A program made the position numbers and the translations under genes. From assembly GCA_965250245.1 (NCBI GenBank), contig OZ252296.1, forward strand, positions 1,116,001 to 1,180,000: a stretch of DNA of 64,000 nt, written 5' to 3'. The notes below the pieces were generated by a model, which ran no database searches, was not told where the DNA came from, and was given only the letters and a program-made list of their open reading frames with translations. This DNA comes from JABDIP01 sp965250245. GTDB lineage: Bacteria > Pseudomonadota > Alphaproteobacteria > DSM-16000 > Inquilinaceae. Position 1 is the first letter of the stretch, and every line of letters begins with the position of its first letter. Below, in pieces: positions 1 through 9,619 of the stretch.

Positions 1-612
1 ACGATCCGGCTGCTCGGCCAGGATATCGGCGCGCTCAGCGCACTGGCCATGCAGGAACTGCGGCGGCGGATCGGCGTCGCCTTCCAGGGCGGTGCGCTGT
101 TCAGCTCCATGAGCGTGGCGGAGAACATCATGCTGCCGCTGCAGGAGCACACCAACCTGGACCGCAAGACCATGGAGATCATGGCGCGGATGAAGCTGGA
201 GGTGGTCGACCTGCCCGGCTTCGGCGATCTCATGCCGTCGGAGCTGTCCGGCGGCATGCTCAAGCGCGCGGCGGTGGCACGCGCCATCATCACCGACCCG
301 CAGCTGCTGTTCTTCGACGAACCGTCGGCCGGGCTCGACCCGGTGGTCTCGGCGGCGCTCGACGATCTCATCCGCCAACTCCGCGACGCCATGGAGATGA
401 GCGTCGTGGTGGTCACCCACGAGCTGGAAAGCGCCTTCGGCATCGCCGACCGGATCACCGTTCTGGACAAGGGACGGATCCTGATGACCGGCACCACCAA
501 CGAGATCCGCGGCAGCGACAACCCGCGCATCCAGAACCTCCTCAACCGCCGGCCGGAGGCAGCACAGGTGGACGCGGACGAATACCTCAAACGCCTGACC
601 GGAACCGCCTAG
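1..612 (+). CDS. mlaF: Mla-type ABC transporter ATP-binding protein, 5' end cut by window
   Basis: This is the ATPase subunit of an MCE/Mla-type lipid transporter of the cell envelope. The reading frame is open from base 1, so the N-terminus, including the Walker A motif, lies outside the window. The visible part contains the signature LSGGM and the Walker B motif LLFFDEPSAGLDP, followed by a VVVVTHE switch histidine. DEPSAGLDP is typical of MlaF/Ttg2A proteins. The next genes are an MCE protein and a lipoprotein, which fits an Mla/Pqi-like operon; the MlaE permease would be expected upstream. An internal ATG at 49 is not the start, because the upstream codons continue the family sequence. 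Confidence 0.9.
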   Translation, partial: TIRLLGQDIGALSALAMQELRRRIGVAFQGGALFSSMSVAENIMLPLQEHTNLDRKTMEIMARMKLEVVDLPGFGDLMPSELSGGMLKRAAVARAIITDPQLLFFDEPSAGLDPVVSAALDDLIRQLRDAMEMSVVVVTHELESAFGIADRITVLDKGRILMTGTTNEIRGSDNPRIQNLLNRRPEAAQVDADEYLKRLTGTA

Positions 613-647
613 CCGCGGCCGCCCCGACACGAGATTTCGAGATTGTC

Positions 648-1658
648 ATGCGCACCCTGAACCTGAACTACCCGGCCGTCGGCGCCTTCGTGCTCGCGAT
701 GCTGGTCTGTGCGATCGCCGCCGGCGCCATGCTGACCGGCCGCTCCGGCCCGAGCGATGCCTACCATGTCGTGCTGGACAACGTGGCCGACATCCGCTTC
801 GGGACCGTGGTGCGCTACGAGGGCTATCCGGTGGGCCAGATCGACGGCATCGTCCCGCTGCCGGATGATGCCGGCATGACCTTCCGGGTCGAGCTCAGCG
901 TCGAGCAGGGCTGGCGCATCCCCGAGGACAGCGTGGCCCGGATCGGCAGCTCGAACCTGTTGGCCAACAAGACCATCGATATCACCGGCGGCGACAGCGA
1001 CGTGGCGATCCGGCCCGGCAACGCGATCCCCGGCGCGCCGCCCGCCGACATGTTCGCCGCCATGTCCTCCCTGGCCGGCGAGATCGGCGACATGAACCGC
1101 GACAGCGTGCGCCCGCTGGTCGACCGGATTGGCTCCGTCGTCGGCGAGATCGACACGCTGATCCGCCGGGACCTGGGGCGGATCACCGCCAGCGTCGCGG
1201 CCGTGACCGGCGATGCGGAGGGCCGCGTGCCGGCGATCCTGGCCTCGCTCGACTCGATGACCGCGGATCTGGACACGACCGTCGGCACGGTCCAGGGGCT
1301 GGTCACGCCGGAGACGGTCGACAGCATCGGCCGGACCATCCGCAACGCGGAGACCATGTCGGCCGACTTCGCCGATCTCGGCGGCCGGTTGGCCGGCACG
1401 GCGGCGGAGCTGGATGTGCTGATCGGGCGGATCGACACCCTCGTCGCCGAGAATGACGGGGAGGTCGCCGAGTCGCTCGGCAACGCCGCCTATGTCCTGC
1501 GGACGGTGGCGCAGAGCATCGACTCGCTCAGCCACGATCTGGAGGGCTCGGCGCGCAACATGAACGAGTTCAGCCGCCAGATCCGCCAGGATCCGGGTGC
1601 CCTCTTCGACATGCCCTGGCGCAATGGCGCGTCCCTGCCTGCGGGGGTGCCGCGATGA
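648..1658 (+). CDS. mlaD: MCE/MlaD family protein
   Basis: This is a periplasmic, membrane-anchored lipid-binding subunit of the Mla-type transporter. A single N-terminal transmembrane segment lies at about residues 10-30. It is followed by an MCE domain at about 37-115, recognisable by the VRYEGYPVGQIDGI strand. A long helical region with little predicted tertiary structure runs to residue 336. At 336 residues it is longer than E. coli MlaD (about 183) and resembles the single-MCE proteins with long C-terminal helices found in alphaproteobacteria. It starts 35 bases after the ATPase and overlaps the following lipoprotein gene by 4 bases (ATGA), so the three genes are translationally coupled. 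Confidence 0.88.
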   Translation: MRTLNLNYPAVGAFVLAMLVCAIAAGAMLTGRSGPSDAYHVVLDNVADIRFGTVVRYEGYPVGQIDGIVPLPDDAGMTFRVELSVEQGWRIPEDSVARIGSSNLLANKTIDITGGDSDVAIRPGNAIPGAPPADMFAAMSSLAGEIGDMNRDSVRPLVDRIGSVVGEIDTLIRRDLGRITASVAAVTGDAEGRVPAILASLDSMTADLDTTVGTVQGLVTPETVDSIGRTIRNAETMSADFADLGGRLAGTAAELDVLIGRIDTLVAENDGEVAESLGNAAYVLRTVAQSIDSLSHDLEGSARNMNEFSRQIRQDPGALFDMPWRNGASLPAGVPR

Positions 1659-2263
1659 GACCAACCATCATCACGATACTCACGGCGCTGGCCCTGGTCG
1701 GCTGCCAGAGCGCCGGCGATCCGGCCCCTGTCGACCGCTTCTATCGCATTTCGATCGACGTTCCGGCGATGCCGCCCGGACCGGACCTGCCCGGCACCAT
1801 CCTGGTCGACCGGTTGGATGCCGACGGGCTGATGCGCGAGCGCCCGGTCATCTACAGCACCGATGCCGGCGGTGCGTCCCTGGCGCAGCATGAATACGAC
1901 TATTGGCTGGAGCCGCCGGCGCGGCTGCTGCAAGCCGAGCTGGTGCGCTATCTGCGATCGGCCGGGGTCGCGCGGTCGGTGGTGACGCCGGAATTGCGGG
2001 TGGCTTCGCAGTACGAGGTGATCGGCACGGTGCGGCGGTTCGAGCGGCTGATCGGCGGCCGGACGCACCGCGTCGCGGTCACGCTGGAACTCGCCCTGGT
2101 CGACCGGTCCGATGACCGGCCCAGGGTGGTGGAGACCTACGCTGCCGAGATCGTGTGCCCGGACGACACGGTCGATGGTTCGATCGACGCCTTCAACGAG
2201 GCGGTCGCGGCCATCTTCGCGGAGTTTCTCGACGACATCCGACAGAGCGGCGCGCAGGCCTGA
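1655..2263 (+). CDS. PqiC/YmbA-like ABC-type transport auxiliary lipoprotein
   Basis: This is an outer-membrane lipoprotein partner of an MCE transporter. The N-terminus is a lipoprotein signal with lipobox LVGC, the acylated cysteine being near residue 17. The body matches the ABC-type transport auxiliary family (PqiC/YmbA, DUF330-like): an FYRI strand, a YSTDAGGASLAQHEYDYW segment and an alternating β/α pattern. Its length of 202 residues is normal. It overlaps the MCE gene by 4 bases and is the last gene of this operon. The next 142 bases carry the Zur-controlled promoter region. Confidence 0.82.
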   Translation: MRPTIITILTALALVGCQSAGDPAPVDRFYRISIDVPAMPPGPDLPGTILVDRLDADGLMRERPVIYSTDAGGASLAQHEYDYWLEPPARLLQAELVRYLRSAGVARSVVTPELRVASQYEVIGTVRRFERLIGGRTHRVAVTLELALVDRSDDRPRVVETYAAEIVCPDDTVDGSIDAFNEAVAAIFAEFLDDIRQSGAQA

Positions 2264-2352
2264 CGCGCTCTCCGGAACGGAGTGCAGGCTAGGCCGCTCT
2301 CGCTGAACCCCATGGAGGCGACGCGACAGCGCAATTCAGATACCCCTCTTGC

Positions 2353-2370
2353 GTTATGTTATAACATAAC
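2353..2370. promoter_or_regulatory. Zur box (perfect 18-bp palindrome)
   Basis: GTTATGTTATAACATAAC is identical to its reverse complement over all 18 bases. It matches the alphaproteobacterial Zur operator type that I know from family knowledge. It lies 35 bases upstream of the zur start codon, in a locally AT-rich patch, so it probably overlaps the promoter. It should control zur itself and, because the downstream genes lie on one strand with small gaps, possibly the whole block up to about 10.5 kb. Confidence 0.85.
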
Positions 2371-2405
2371 ATATCAAGCAGGCGAATGGCCGATGGAGGC
2401 ATCGC

Positions 2406-2807
2406 ATGAGCAAGCGGGGAGAGGTGATTCAGGCAGAGGTGCTGGCGGTCCTGCGCCGGCGCCGCGGCCCGCTGTCAGCCTACGATGTTCTGGAGGAATT
2501 GCGCGAGGACAATCCGAAGATCGCGCCGCCAACGATCTACCGGGCGCTGGCCGCGTTGACGGGGCGCGGGCGCGTGCATCGCCTGGAATCGCTCAACGCC
2601 TTCATCGCATGCCAGTGCGATCGACACCAGCACGCCTCCATCCTGTCGATTTGCGACGACTGTGGCGCGGTTGAGGAGAGCGTCGCTCCCGACCTGGTGA
2701 ACGCGCTTTCCAGCATCATCGCCAGGTCCGGCTTTGCGCCGATGCGCCATGTGATCGAGGTCCACGGTCTTTGCGCGTCGTGCGGTGCCGGGCAGGTGCC
2801 CGCATGA
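2406..2807 (+). CDS. zur: Fur-family zinc uptake regulator Zur
   Basis: This is a DNA-binding repressor that senses cellular zinc. The 133-residue protein has an N-terminal winged helix (about 1-65) with PPTIYRALAAL as recognition helix. The dimerisation domain has two CxxC pairs, C83/C86 and C123/C126, forming the structural zinc site, and a CQCDRHQH segment (69-76) able to supply regulatory zinc ligands. The absence of the Fur HHDH motif, the CobW neighbour and the palindrome upstream all favour Zur over Fur. The 208 bases after it hold only short overlapping open frames that I do not consider genes. Confidence 0.92.
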   Translation: MSKRGEVIQAEVLAVLRRRRGPLSAYDVLEELREDNPKIAPPTIYRALAALTGRGRVHRLESLNAFIACQCDRHQHASILSICDDCGAVEESVAPDLVNALSSIIARSGFAPMRHVIEVHGLCASCGAGQVPA

Positions 2808-3015
2808 CGGAGCGACGGCCGATGCGCCGTCTGCCTCTCCTCGGGGCGGTGCCCCGCTTGGCCGGCGCGCCACCTGTTGTCGCGCTCCTTTGGGCCGGAT
2901 TTCTCTGGCCGACCTTCACGTCCGGACAGCCCCAGCACCCACCGATCCCGAGATGATGCGCCACACCGCGATGACGCGGGCACAGGCGCTGCGTTCGTAG
3001 AAAGAAAGTGAAATC

Positions 3016-4233
3016 ATGACCGTTCAAGGCGCTCGCCTTCCCGTCACCGTGTTGTCCGGCTTCCTCGGCGCCGGCAAGACGACACTGCTGAACCGCGTGC
3101 TGAACAATCGCGACGGCCGGCGCGTCGCCGTCATTGTCAACGACATGTCCGAGGTGAACATCGACGCCGACCTGGTGCGCGCGGACACCGAGCTCAGCCG
3201 CACCGACGAGACGCTGGTGGAGATGTCGAACGGCTGCATCTGCTGCACGCTGCGCGACGACCTGCTCGCCGAGGTGCGCCGCCTCGCCGCGGAAGGGCGG
3301 TTCGATTACCTGCTGATCGAGTCGACCGGCATCTCGGAGCCCCTGCCCGTCGCCGCCACGTTCGATTTCCGCGATGAAGAGGGCGAGAGCCTGTCGGACG
3401 TCGCCCGCCTCGACACGATGGTGACGGTGGTCGATGCGGTGAACCTGCTGAACGACTTCTCCAGCCACGACTTCCTGCGCGACCGCGGCGAGACCCTGGG
3501 CGAGGAGGACGAGCGCACGCTGGTCCACCTGCTGACCGACCAGATCGAGTTCGCGGATGTGGTGATCCTCAACAAGGTCGCCGATGCCACCGCCGAGCAG
3601 GTCGACGCCGCCCGGAAAATCATCCGCAGCCTGAACGCCGATGCGCGGATCATCGAGACCAACCATTCGGCCGTTCCCGCGGATGCGATCCTCGACACGC
3701 GCCTCTTCGATTTCCAGAAGGCGCATGAGCACCCGATGTGGGCCAAGGAACTCTACGGCTTCGCAGATCACGTGCCGGAGACCGAGGAATATGGCGTCAC
3801 GAGCTTCGTCTACCGCGGGCGGCGTCCCTTCGTGCCGGAGAAGATCAACGCCGTGCTCAGCGGCGAGATGCCCGGCGTCATCCGCGCCAAGGGGCATTTC
3901 TGGATCGCAACGCGCCCGGACTGGGTCGCCGAGTTCTCGCTCGCAGGGGCCCTGTCGAGCGTCAAGCCGCTCGGCAACTGGTGGGCGTCCATTCCGGAGG
4001 ACCGCTGGCCCGATCACGACAACGTCCGCTCCTATATCTCCGACCAATGGGTGGAACCCTGGGGCGACCGGCGTCAGGAGATCGTCTTCATCGGCTCCGG
4101 GATTGACTGGGCGCAACTGAAGGCCCGGCTCGACGCGGCGCTGCTGCCGGACGCGGTCGCGGGCGGTCCCGAAGCCTTGCCGGACTTGCCGGACCCGTTC
4201 CCGGTCTGGCGGCGCGCGGAGGCAGCGGCATGA
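3016..4233 (+). CDS. zigA: CobW/COG0523 GTP-binding zinc chaperone, ZigA-like
   Basis: This GTPase of the COG0523 family is thought to deliver zinc to client enzymes under zinc shortage. The Walker A motif GFLGAGKTT is at residues 15-23. The metal-binding GCICC motif is at 73-77 (C74, C76, C77). Switch and base-recognition motifs follow, the latter as LNKVADA instead of the usual NKxD. The C-terminal CobW_C domain covers roughly 255-385. Length of 405 is normal for the ZigA/YjiA group. It overlaps the DUF1826 gene by 4 bases. Its position behind zur and a Zur box supports zinc, not cobalt or nickel, as the metal. Confidence 0.9.
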   Translation: MTVQGARLPVTVLSGFLGAGKTTLLNRVLNNRDGRRVAVIVNDMSEVNIDADLVRADTELSRTDETLVEMSNGCICCTLRDDLLAEVRRLAAEGRFDYLLIESTGISEPLPVAATFDFRDEEGESLSDVARLDTMVTVVDAVNLLNDFSSHDFLRDRGETLGEEDERTLVHLLTDQIEFADVVILNKVADATAEQVDAARKIIRSLNADARIIETNHSAVPADAILDTRLFDFQKAHEHPMWAKELYGFADHVPETEEYGVTSFVYRGRRPFVPEKINAVLSGEMPGVIRAKGHFWIATRPDWVAEFSLAGALSSVKPLGNWWASIPEDRWPDHDNVRSYISDQWVEPWGDRRQEIVFIGSGIDWAQLKARLDAALLPDAVAGGPEALPDLPDPFPVWRRAEAAA

Positions 4234-4865
4234 GCCTCGTTCGAGAAACCGTGATGGATGCCGCCATCGGTGTCGGCGTGGCCGACACGCCGGAGGGTCT
4301 GTCCGCGATCCACAATCCGGGCTGCGCCGCCGCGATCTGGCGGCGCGACCCGTTGCCGGGCTTTCAATCCTGGATCGATGCTCTGGAGCCCGATCGGCTG
4401 CCGAAGGCGCGCGTGATCCTCCGGCCTGAGACTGTGCGTGATGCGGTCTTCCAGATCTGCGAGGCATCCGGGATGCCGGACTGCCCCGAACGGGAAAGGC
4501 TGGTGGATGACACGGCGGCTCTGGCGGACATCTTTTCCGGGCTGATGGGCGCACCGTGTCTGCGGCTGCGCTTCGACGTCATCACCACCAACGCCTGCCG
4601 GAAGTTCCATATCGACGCCGTCACGGCGCGTCTCATCTGCACCTACCGCGGGACCGGCACGCAATACGGGTTCTCGACCGACGGGGCCGAGCCGCGACGT
4701 GTCTTCACCGTGCCCACCGGCGCGCCGATCCTGCTGCGCGGCACGCTTTGGCCGGAAAGCCCGAAATCCGGCCTGCTGCACCGTTCGCCGCCCATTGCGG
4801 GCACTGGCGAGACACGATTGCTCCTCGTTCTCGATCCGGTCTTCGATCCGGACGACGAGGCATGA
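4230..4865 (+). CDS. DUF1826 domain-containing protein
   Basis: This is a 211-residue soluble protein of unknown function. It matches the DUF1826 family, with conserved blocks around LRLRFDVI and [17 protein letters not shown]. These contain a His/Asp pair that could bind metal, as in Fe(II)/2-oxoglutarate-type folds, but this is a guess. DUF1826 genes are commonly found next to zinc-regulated cobW genes, as here, where the start codon overlaps the zigA stop. The likely role is in the zinc-starvation response. A 112-base gap follows in which I found no second Zur box. Confidence 0.82.
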   Translation: MSLVRETVMDAAIGVGVADTPEGLSAIHNPGCAAAIWRRDPLPGFQSWIDALEPDRLPKARVILRPETVRDAVFQICEASGMPDCPERERLVDDTAALADIFSGLMGAPCLRLRFDVITTNACRKFHIDAVTARLICTYRGTGTQYGFSTDGAEPRRVFTVPTGAPILLRGTLWPESPKSGLLHRSPPIAGTGETRLLLVLDPVFDPDDEA

Positions 4866-4977
4866 ACGGCAAGCGCCGAGGAGACGCGCAAGCCTCCGTC
4901 TAGAGCGGACGAGCGCCGTCTAGGGCGCAAGCGCTTCAACAACAAAGCCGCCATCAACCTGAGAGGCACGAGAACCC

Positions 4978-6501
4978 ATGTCCATTCTGCTACGACTTGC
5001 CCTTGTCGCTACCGCGGCACTTGGCTCAATCGCTCCCGCCCTAGCGCAGCAGGGCAGCCTTTCCATCGCCTATCTGCAAGGCCCGACGGCGGAGGTGCCG
5101 GACCCGCGCGTGCGTTTCAATGGCTGGCTGTCGAACCAGGCCGGCGTGACCGAAACGCTGATGGGCCTGGATCGGGAGATGGACCTCTATCCGCGGCTTG
5201 CAGAGAGCATCGAGCAGACGGACCCGACGACGTGGCGTGTCACGCTGCGCGAGGGGGTGCTGTTCCATGACGGAACCCCGCTTACCGCAGAGCACGTGAT
5301 CGACAGCATCGGCCCGATCCTGGAGGAGGGCGGTCCTGCCTACAACGGCCGCAGCACCAATCTTCTGGGCCTCGAAGAGATGGAGACCGATGGCGATCTC
5401 ACCGTCGTGTTTCGGACCAAGGCGCCCAATGCCGCCTTTCCCTGGACCCTCACGGAGCCCGGCGTGGTGATCCTCGGGCCGTCCTCCGATGCCTTCCCGA
5501 TCAACGCGACCGGCCCGTTCGTCTTCAAAGAGGCGGTGCCCGATCAACTCTATCGGGTCGAGGCCAATCCGATCTATCGCGACGGGCCGCCCGCGCTTGC
5601 CGAGGTGCGGGTCGTGAGGGCGGCCGACCCTGCCGCCGCGGCCCTGGCCTTCGAAGCCGGCGAGGTCGATCTCGTGATCAACTATCCCGAAACGGACTAC
5701 GAACGAATCGTGAGCACCGGAGCGCTGGGCTTCGACGCGCCGACGGTACAGCTCTACTGGCTGGCGGTGGACGCGCAGCATGGTCCGCTCAAGGACGCCG
5801 GCATTCGCCGCGCGGTTTCGCTGGCCATTGATCGGCAGGGGATCGTCGACGCTGCACTCTCCGGCGTCGGCGGAAAGCCGGCGGGCACGATCTTCCCGGA
5901 CCTCATGCCCTGGGCCTCGGAGATAGATCCGACCTACGACCCGGAGGAGGCCGAGCGGCTTCTGGCCGAGGCGGGCGCGGTGAAGACGGGAGGGCGCTGG
6001 ACACTCGACGGTGAGCCCCTGCGGATCGATCTGGTCACCTATGCGGACCGCGCGGCGCTGCCGCCCTCCGCCGAATTGATCCAGGCCTATCTGCTGGCGA
6101 TCGGCATCGACGCGCGTGTGAACATCGGCGAATGGGGGGCCAACAACGACGCCTTGGCTACAGGTTCAGCCGATCTCCATCTGCAGGCCTGGGGCGTTGC
6201 CCCCTCCGGGGATCCGGCATACTTCCCGGAAACCGTCTTGCGCACCGGCAGTGCCAGCAATGTGGGCGGCTATGCCAACCCCGAACTCGATGCGATCCTG
6301 CTGGAGGGCCGGCAGACTTTTGAGCCCGAGGCGAGGTGGGCGATCTACGACCAGGTGCAACAGATCATCGCGGCGGACGCGCCGTTGATCCCGGTGTTCC
6401 ATGCCTCACAGGTGAGCGTCGGCCGGCCCGGCCTCTCCGATTTCGCCGTGCATCCGGCCATCACCTACTGGATGGACAATCGGGTATCGCTGACCGAATG
6501 A
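4978..6501 (+). CDS. ABC transporter substrate-binding protein, family 5 (Opp/Nik/Cnt type)
   Basis: This is a periplasmic solute-binding protein of the peptide/nickel family (SBP_bac_5). The signal peptide is about residues 1-23 with cleavage after ALA-Q. Family hallmarks are WRVTLREGVLFHDGTPLTAEHV near residue 83-104 and a C-terminal LIPVFHASQVSVGRP segment. Length of 507 is normal. The Zur context suggests that it binds a zinc chelate or metallophore complex and not a peptide; this is inference from the neighbourhood and from the CntA/staphylopine precedent. Its stop overlaps the first ATPase gene by 4 bases. Confidence 0.9.
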   Translation: MSILLRLALVATAALGSIAPALAQQGSLSIAYLQGPTAEVPDPRVRFNGWLSNQAGVTETLMGLDREMDLYPRLAESIEQTDPTTWRVTLREGVLFHDGTPLTAEHVIDSIGPILEEGGPAYNGRSTNLLGLEEMETDGDLTVVFRTKAPNAAFPWTLTEPGVVILGPSSDAFPINATGPFVFKEAVPDQLYRVEANPIYRDGPPALAEVRVVRAADPAAAALAFEAGEVDLVINYPETDYERIVSTGALGFDAPTVQLYWLAVDAQHGPLKDAGIRRAVSLAIDRQGIVDAALSGVGGKPAGTIFPDLMPWASEIDPTYDPEEAERLLAEAGAVKTGGRWTLDGEPLRIDLVTYADRAALPPSAELIQAYLLAIGIDARVNIGEWGANNDALATGSADLHLQAWGVAPSGDPAYFPETVLRTGSASNVGGYANPELDAILLEGRQTFEPEARWAIYDQVQQIIAADAPLIPVFHASQVSVGRPGLSDFAVHPAITYWMDNRVSLTE

Positions 6502-7181
6502 CCATCGAAGCGAAGGGCCTGTCCGCCGTCCGGGCGGGCAGTACCATCCTGCATCCGACAGACCTCCGGTTTCTGCCTGGGGAACGGGTCGGATTGGTTG
6601 GCGCGTCAGGATCGGGGAAATCGACGCTGGGCCATGCGCTCACCGATCGGCTGCGCGCAGAGGGCGTGGCCGTTGCGCATGTCCCGCAAAGCCCCGACGA
6701 GGCGTTGGATCCCTTGCGATCCCTGGCCTTCCACTGGGATCAGGCGGCCCGGGCGCTGGGGCGCCCGCCGGATCAGGGCGCTCAGCAACGTCTCTTCCTC
6801 GCACTCGGCCTGCAGGGCGCAGACCTTCGAGCGCGTCCGCGGGGATGGAGCCGGGGCATGCAGCAGCGGTTCGTGATCGCCATGGCCCTGATCGGCGCGC
6901 CGGCGCTGCTGATCCTCGACGAGCCGACCTCCGCACTCGATCCGCTCGTTGCGGCGGCGACCATGGATCTGCTCGACCGGCATCTGGCGGCGGCCGATAC
7001 CGGCCTCCTGCTGATCACGCATGATCTCGGGCTCGCGGCAAGACGGGTGGACCGCTTGATGGTGATGGATGACGGGCGCATCGTCGAGGATGCACCGACC
7101 CTGGCGTTGCTTGGCGCGCCGGCGACGGCGCCCGGCCAAAGGCTGGTCGAGCACAGGTCCTGGGCCGCGCTGCCGTGTTGA
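6498..7181 (+). CDS. ABC transporter ATP-binding protein (Opp/Nik type, first)
   Basis: This is the first of two ATPase subunits of the importer. Walker A is GASGSGKST, Walker B is LLILDEPTSALDP, and the H-loop is LLITHD. The signature is the variant WSRGMQQR in place of LSGGQ. At 227 residues it is short for OppD/DppD, lacking the C-terminal oligopeptide extension; this resembles NikD/CntD. The start was chosen at the ATG overlapping the substrate-binding protein stop, since the open frame further upstream runs over that gene. Confidence 0.9.
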   Translation: MTIEAKGLSAVRAGSTILHPTDLRFLPGERVGLVGASGSGKSTLGHALTDRLRAEGVAVAHVPQSPDEALDPLRSLAFHWDQAARALGRPPDQGAQQRLFLALGLQGADLRARPRGWSRGMQQRFVIAMALIGAPALLILDEPTSALDPLVAAATMDLLDRHLAAADTGLLLITHDLGLAARRVDRLMVMDDGRIVEDAPTLALLGAPATAPGQRLVEHRSWAALPC

Positions 7182-7900
7182 GCGTGGAGGCGCTCACGGT
7201 TGTCCGGGCGGGACGGCCGGTCTTGGAGAACCTCTCACTGACAGTGCAGCCGGGACGGACGCTTGCCGTCATCGGAGAAAGCGGCGCCGGGAAATCCACG
7301 TTGATCGCGGCGATTCTGGGCCTGCTTCCGGTCGCTGCGGGGCGGCTGACCTGGGCCGATGAACCGGTCCGCACCGCAAACCCGGCTCTGGTCATGCAAG
7401 AGCCCCGCGCCGCCTTCAACCCGGCCCTGACGCTGCGCCGGTCGGTGCTGGAGCCGCTCGCCGCACGGCGGCGTCCGGTCGATCGGGAGAGGCTAGCGCG
7501 GCTCCTCGACGGACTCGAGATCGCCGCCGATCTGTTGGACCGCCGTCCGCGTGAAGTCTCGATCGGCCAGGCGCAGCGTCTGGGCATCCTGCGCGCCCTC
7601 ATCGCCGCACCGCAGCTTGTTCTCTTTGACGAGCCGCTCTCCGCGCTCGACACGGTGACGCAGAAACAGACGGCCAACCTGATTTCCCTGCTCCAGGCCG
7701 AGGAAGGTTTCGCCGCGCTCATCGTCACCCACGATCTCGGCTACGCGGCCGCCCATGCCGACGATGTCGCGATCCTGAGGGCTGGACGGATCACCGAGGC
7801 GGCGCCCACGGATCGGTTCTTCCGGGCTCCCCGGACGGAGTATGGCAGCGCGCTCTGCGCGGCCGCTTTCTCCCTCGGCGCGCTGGAGGCAGCCGAGTGA
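7175..7900 (+). CDS. ABC transporter ATP-binding protein (Opp/Nik type, second)
   Basis: This is the second ATPase subunit. Walker A is GESGAGKST, Walker B is LVLFDEPLSALD, and the H-loop is IVTHD. The signature is VSIGQAQR, again a variant. The length is 241 residues. It starts at a GTG inside the end of the previous gene (7-base overlap) and its stop overlaps the first permease gene by 4 bases, so the importer is translationally coupled. The two ATPases differ clearly and would form a heterodimer, as in Nik/Cnt systems. Confidence 0.9.
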   Translation: MLSVEALTVVRAGRPVLENLSLTVQPGRTLAVIGESGAGKSTLIAAILGLLPVAAGRLTWADEPVRTANPALVMQEPRAAFNPALTLRRSVLEPLAARRRPVDRERLARLLDGLEIAADLLDRRPREVSIGQAQRLGILRALIAAPQLVLFDEPLSALDTVTQKQTANLISLLQAEEGFAALIVTHDLGYAAAHADDVAILRAGRITEAAPTDRFFRAPRTEYGSALCAAAFSLGALEAAE

Positions 7901-8832
7901 CCACCCTGGCCAACCTCCTGTTGCGTGTGACGGTCGTCCTTCTTGGCACGGCCATGGCCACCTTCACGCTGCTCTGGAACGCCCCGGGCGATCCGGCACT
8001 CACGATTGCGCTGGCGCGCTATGACAGCCTCGTGCCGCCGGAGGTCGTCGCCCAGGTGCGTGCCGAAGCCGGCCTCGATGCCGGGTTCTGGCAGGCCTTC
8101 CTGGCCTGGGTCGGGCCGGTCGTGCGTCTCGATCTTGGCAATTCGTCGGTGTCCGGCCGTCCGGTCTGGCCCGAACTCGCCGACGCCATCGCCCTGACCG
8201 TTCCCTTGGCGCTGGTCGGGCTTGCCGTGGGCCTCGCCATCGCCGTGCCGCTCGCGCTCGTCGCGGTACGCCGGCCCGGCGGAGTGGTGGACCGCTGCGC
8301 CGTGGCCCTGGCCTCGATCGGGGCGGCAATGCCGGCCTACTGGCTGGGCCTGCTGCTCATCCTGCTGTTCTCGGTGCATCTCGGATGGCTGCCGGCCATG
8401 GGGACGAGGACGCCGGCCCACATCGTCCTGCCCGCGTTGACGCTGGGGCTCGGGGTGGCGGCGTCGCTAATGCGCATCCTGCGCTCGGGGCTGCTCGAAG
8501 CCCGGGACGCTCCCTTCCTGCCGGCATTGCGGCGGCGCGGCGTTCCAAGGCGCGAGATCGCGGCGGTGCATGTCGCCCCGCATGCCGCGATTCCCGTAGT
8601 GACTGTGCTCGGGCTTGAGCTTGCGTTCCTTCTCGAGGGGGCGGTGATCGTCGAGGTGATCTTTTCCCGGCCGGGCCTTGGCAGCTTCCTGGTGGAGGCC
8701 ATCGCCGCCCGGGATTTCCCGAAGGTGCAAGCGGTGGTGATCCTGACCGCGCTCCTCTTCGTCACCGTCAACCTGGCCATCGACCTGCTCTATCGCTGGA
8801 TCGACCCTCGCATCGGCGACGCGGATGCGTAG
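7897..8832 (+). CDS. ABC transporter permease (OppB/NikB type)
   Basis: This is an inner-membrane permease of the DppB/NikB family. It has an N-terminal transmembrane segment, a periplasmic stretch, and then about five more helices. The loop ending in VEVIFSRPGLGSFLVEAI is a hallmark of the family. Length of 311 is normal. It starts at GTG overlapping the second ATPase. It pairs with the next permease to form the channel. Confidence 0.9.
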   Translation: MTTLANLLLRVTVVLLGTAMATFTLLWNAPGDPALTIALARYDSLVPPEVVAQVRAEAGLDAGFWQAFLAWVGPVVRLDLGNSSVSGRPVWPELADAIALTVPLALVGLAVGLAIAVPLALVAVRRPGGVVDRCAVALASIGAAMPAYWLGLLLILLFSVHLGWLPAMGTRTPAHIVLPALTLGLGVAASLMRILRSGLLEARDAPFLPALRRRGVPRREIAAVHVAPHAAIPVVTVLGLELAFLLEGAVIVEVIFSRPGLGSFLVEAIAARDFPKVQAVVILTALLFVTVNLAIDLLYRWIDPRIGDADA

Positions 8833-9619
8833 CGTCGTCGTTGTCGCGGGCCTTCTGGCCGCGCTCGCGCTCTTCGGGCCATGGTTCGCCCCCCACGATC
8901 CCAACGCCATCGACATTCCCAACCGTCTCGCGCCGCCGGGTGGCGCCTGGCCGCTGGGAACCGACGGGATGGGGCGCTGCATCCTGTCGCGCCTTCTTCA
9001 CGGCGCGCGGTGGTCTCTGGGACTTGCATTTCTAATCTCCGGCGTCGGTCTGGTCATCGGCAGCCTGGTTGGGATCGTGTCCGCCATGGGCGGGCGCCTA
9101 GCGGATTGGGGCGTGATGCGCGTGACCGACACCTTTCTGGCCTTTCCCGATCTGGTGGCGGCGGTGGTTATCGCCGGGGTCCTCAGCGCCGGCACCTGGA
9201 GCCTCATCCTTGCACTCACGGTGACGGGCTGGATGCGCTATGCGCGCGTGGCACGCGGCGTCGGCCTGTCGCTCGGCACGCGCGGTCATGTCGTGCAAGC
9301 GCGTTTGGCCGGGCTTGGACCGGCGGCCATCGCGCGCTGGCATTACCTCCCGGCGCTCCTGCCCTCCTTGACGGTGGTGTGGACCGGGATGCTGGCCCGG
9401 TCGATCCTCGGCATTTCCGCGCTCGGCTTTCTGGGGTTCGGGGTGCAGCCGCCGACACCGGAATGGGGCACGATGCTGCTTGACGCCCGTGTGCACATCC
9501 GGTCGACGCCGCTCATGATGATCTGGCCCGGGCTCGCCATTGCGGTTTGCGTGCTGTCCATCAACCTCGCCGGAGACGCGCTCCGCGATGCGATGGCGCG
9601 CGAGGAGCGGCCGGCATGA
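8825..9619 (+). CDS. ABC transporter permease (OppC/NikC type)
   Basis: This is the second inner-membrane permease, with the family motifs PLGTDGMGRCILSRLLHGAR near the N-terminus and ISALGFLGFGVQPPTPEWGTML near the C-terminus. At 264 residues it lacks the longer N-terminal tail of some OppC proteins. It overlaps the previous gene by 8 bases and the EamA gene by 4 bases. This completes a substrate-binding protein, two ATPases and two permeases in one operon. Confidence 0.9.
   Translation: MRSVVVVAGLLAALALFGPWFAPHDPNAIDIPNRLAPPGGAWPLGTDGMGRCILSRLLHGARWSLGLAFLISGVGLVIGSLVGIVSAMGGRLADWGVMRVTDTFLAFPDLVAAVVIAGVLSAGTWSLILALTVTGWMRYARVARGVGLSLGTRGHVVQARLAGLGPAAIARWHYLPALLPSLTVVWTGMLARSILGISALGFLGFGVQPPTPEWGTMLLDARVHIRSTPLMMIWPGLAIAVCVLSINLAGDALRDAMAREERPA

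Noticed and set aside
609..1664. Long open frame on the minus strand opposite the MCE gene
   Set aside because: It is an antisense shadow caused by high GC. It has Arg/Gly/His-rich translation with no family pattern, while the plus strand encodes a clear MlaD protein.
2771..3000. Two short overlapping frames between zur and zigA
   Set aside because: There is no ribosome site, one frame begins inside zur, and the translations look like random high-GC sequence.
4866..4977. Second Zur box before the importer binding protein
   Set aside because: I searched the gap for a GTTATNTTATAAC-like palindrome and found none. The importer may be read through from the upstream promoter.
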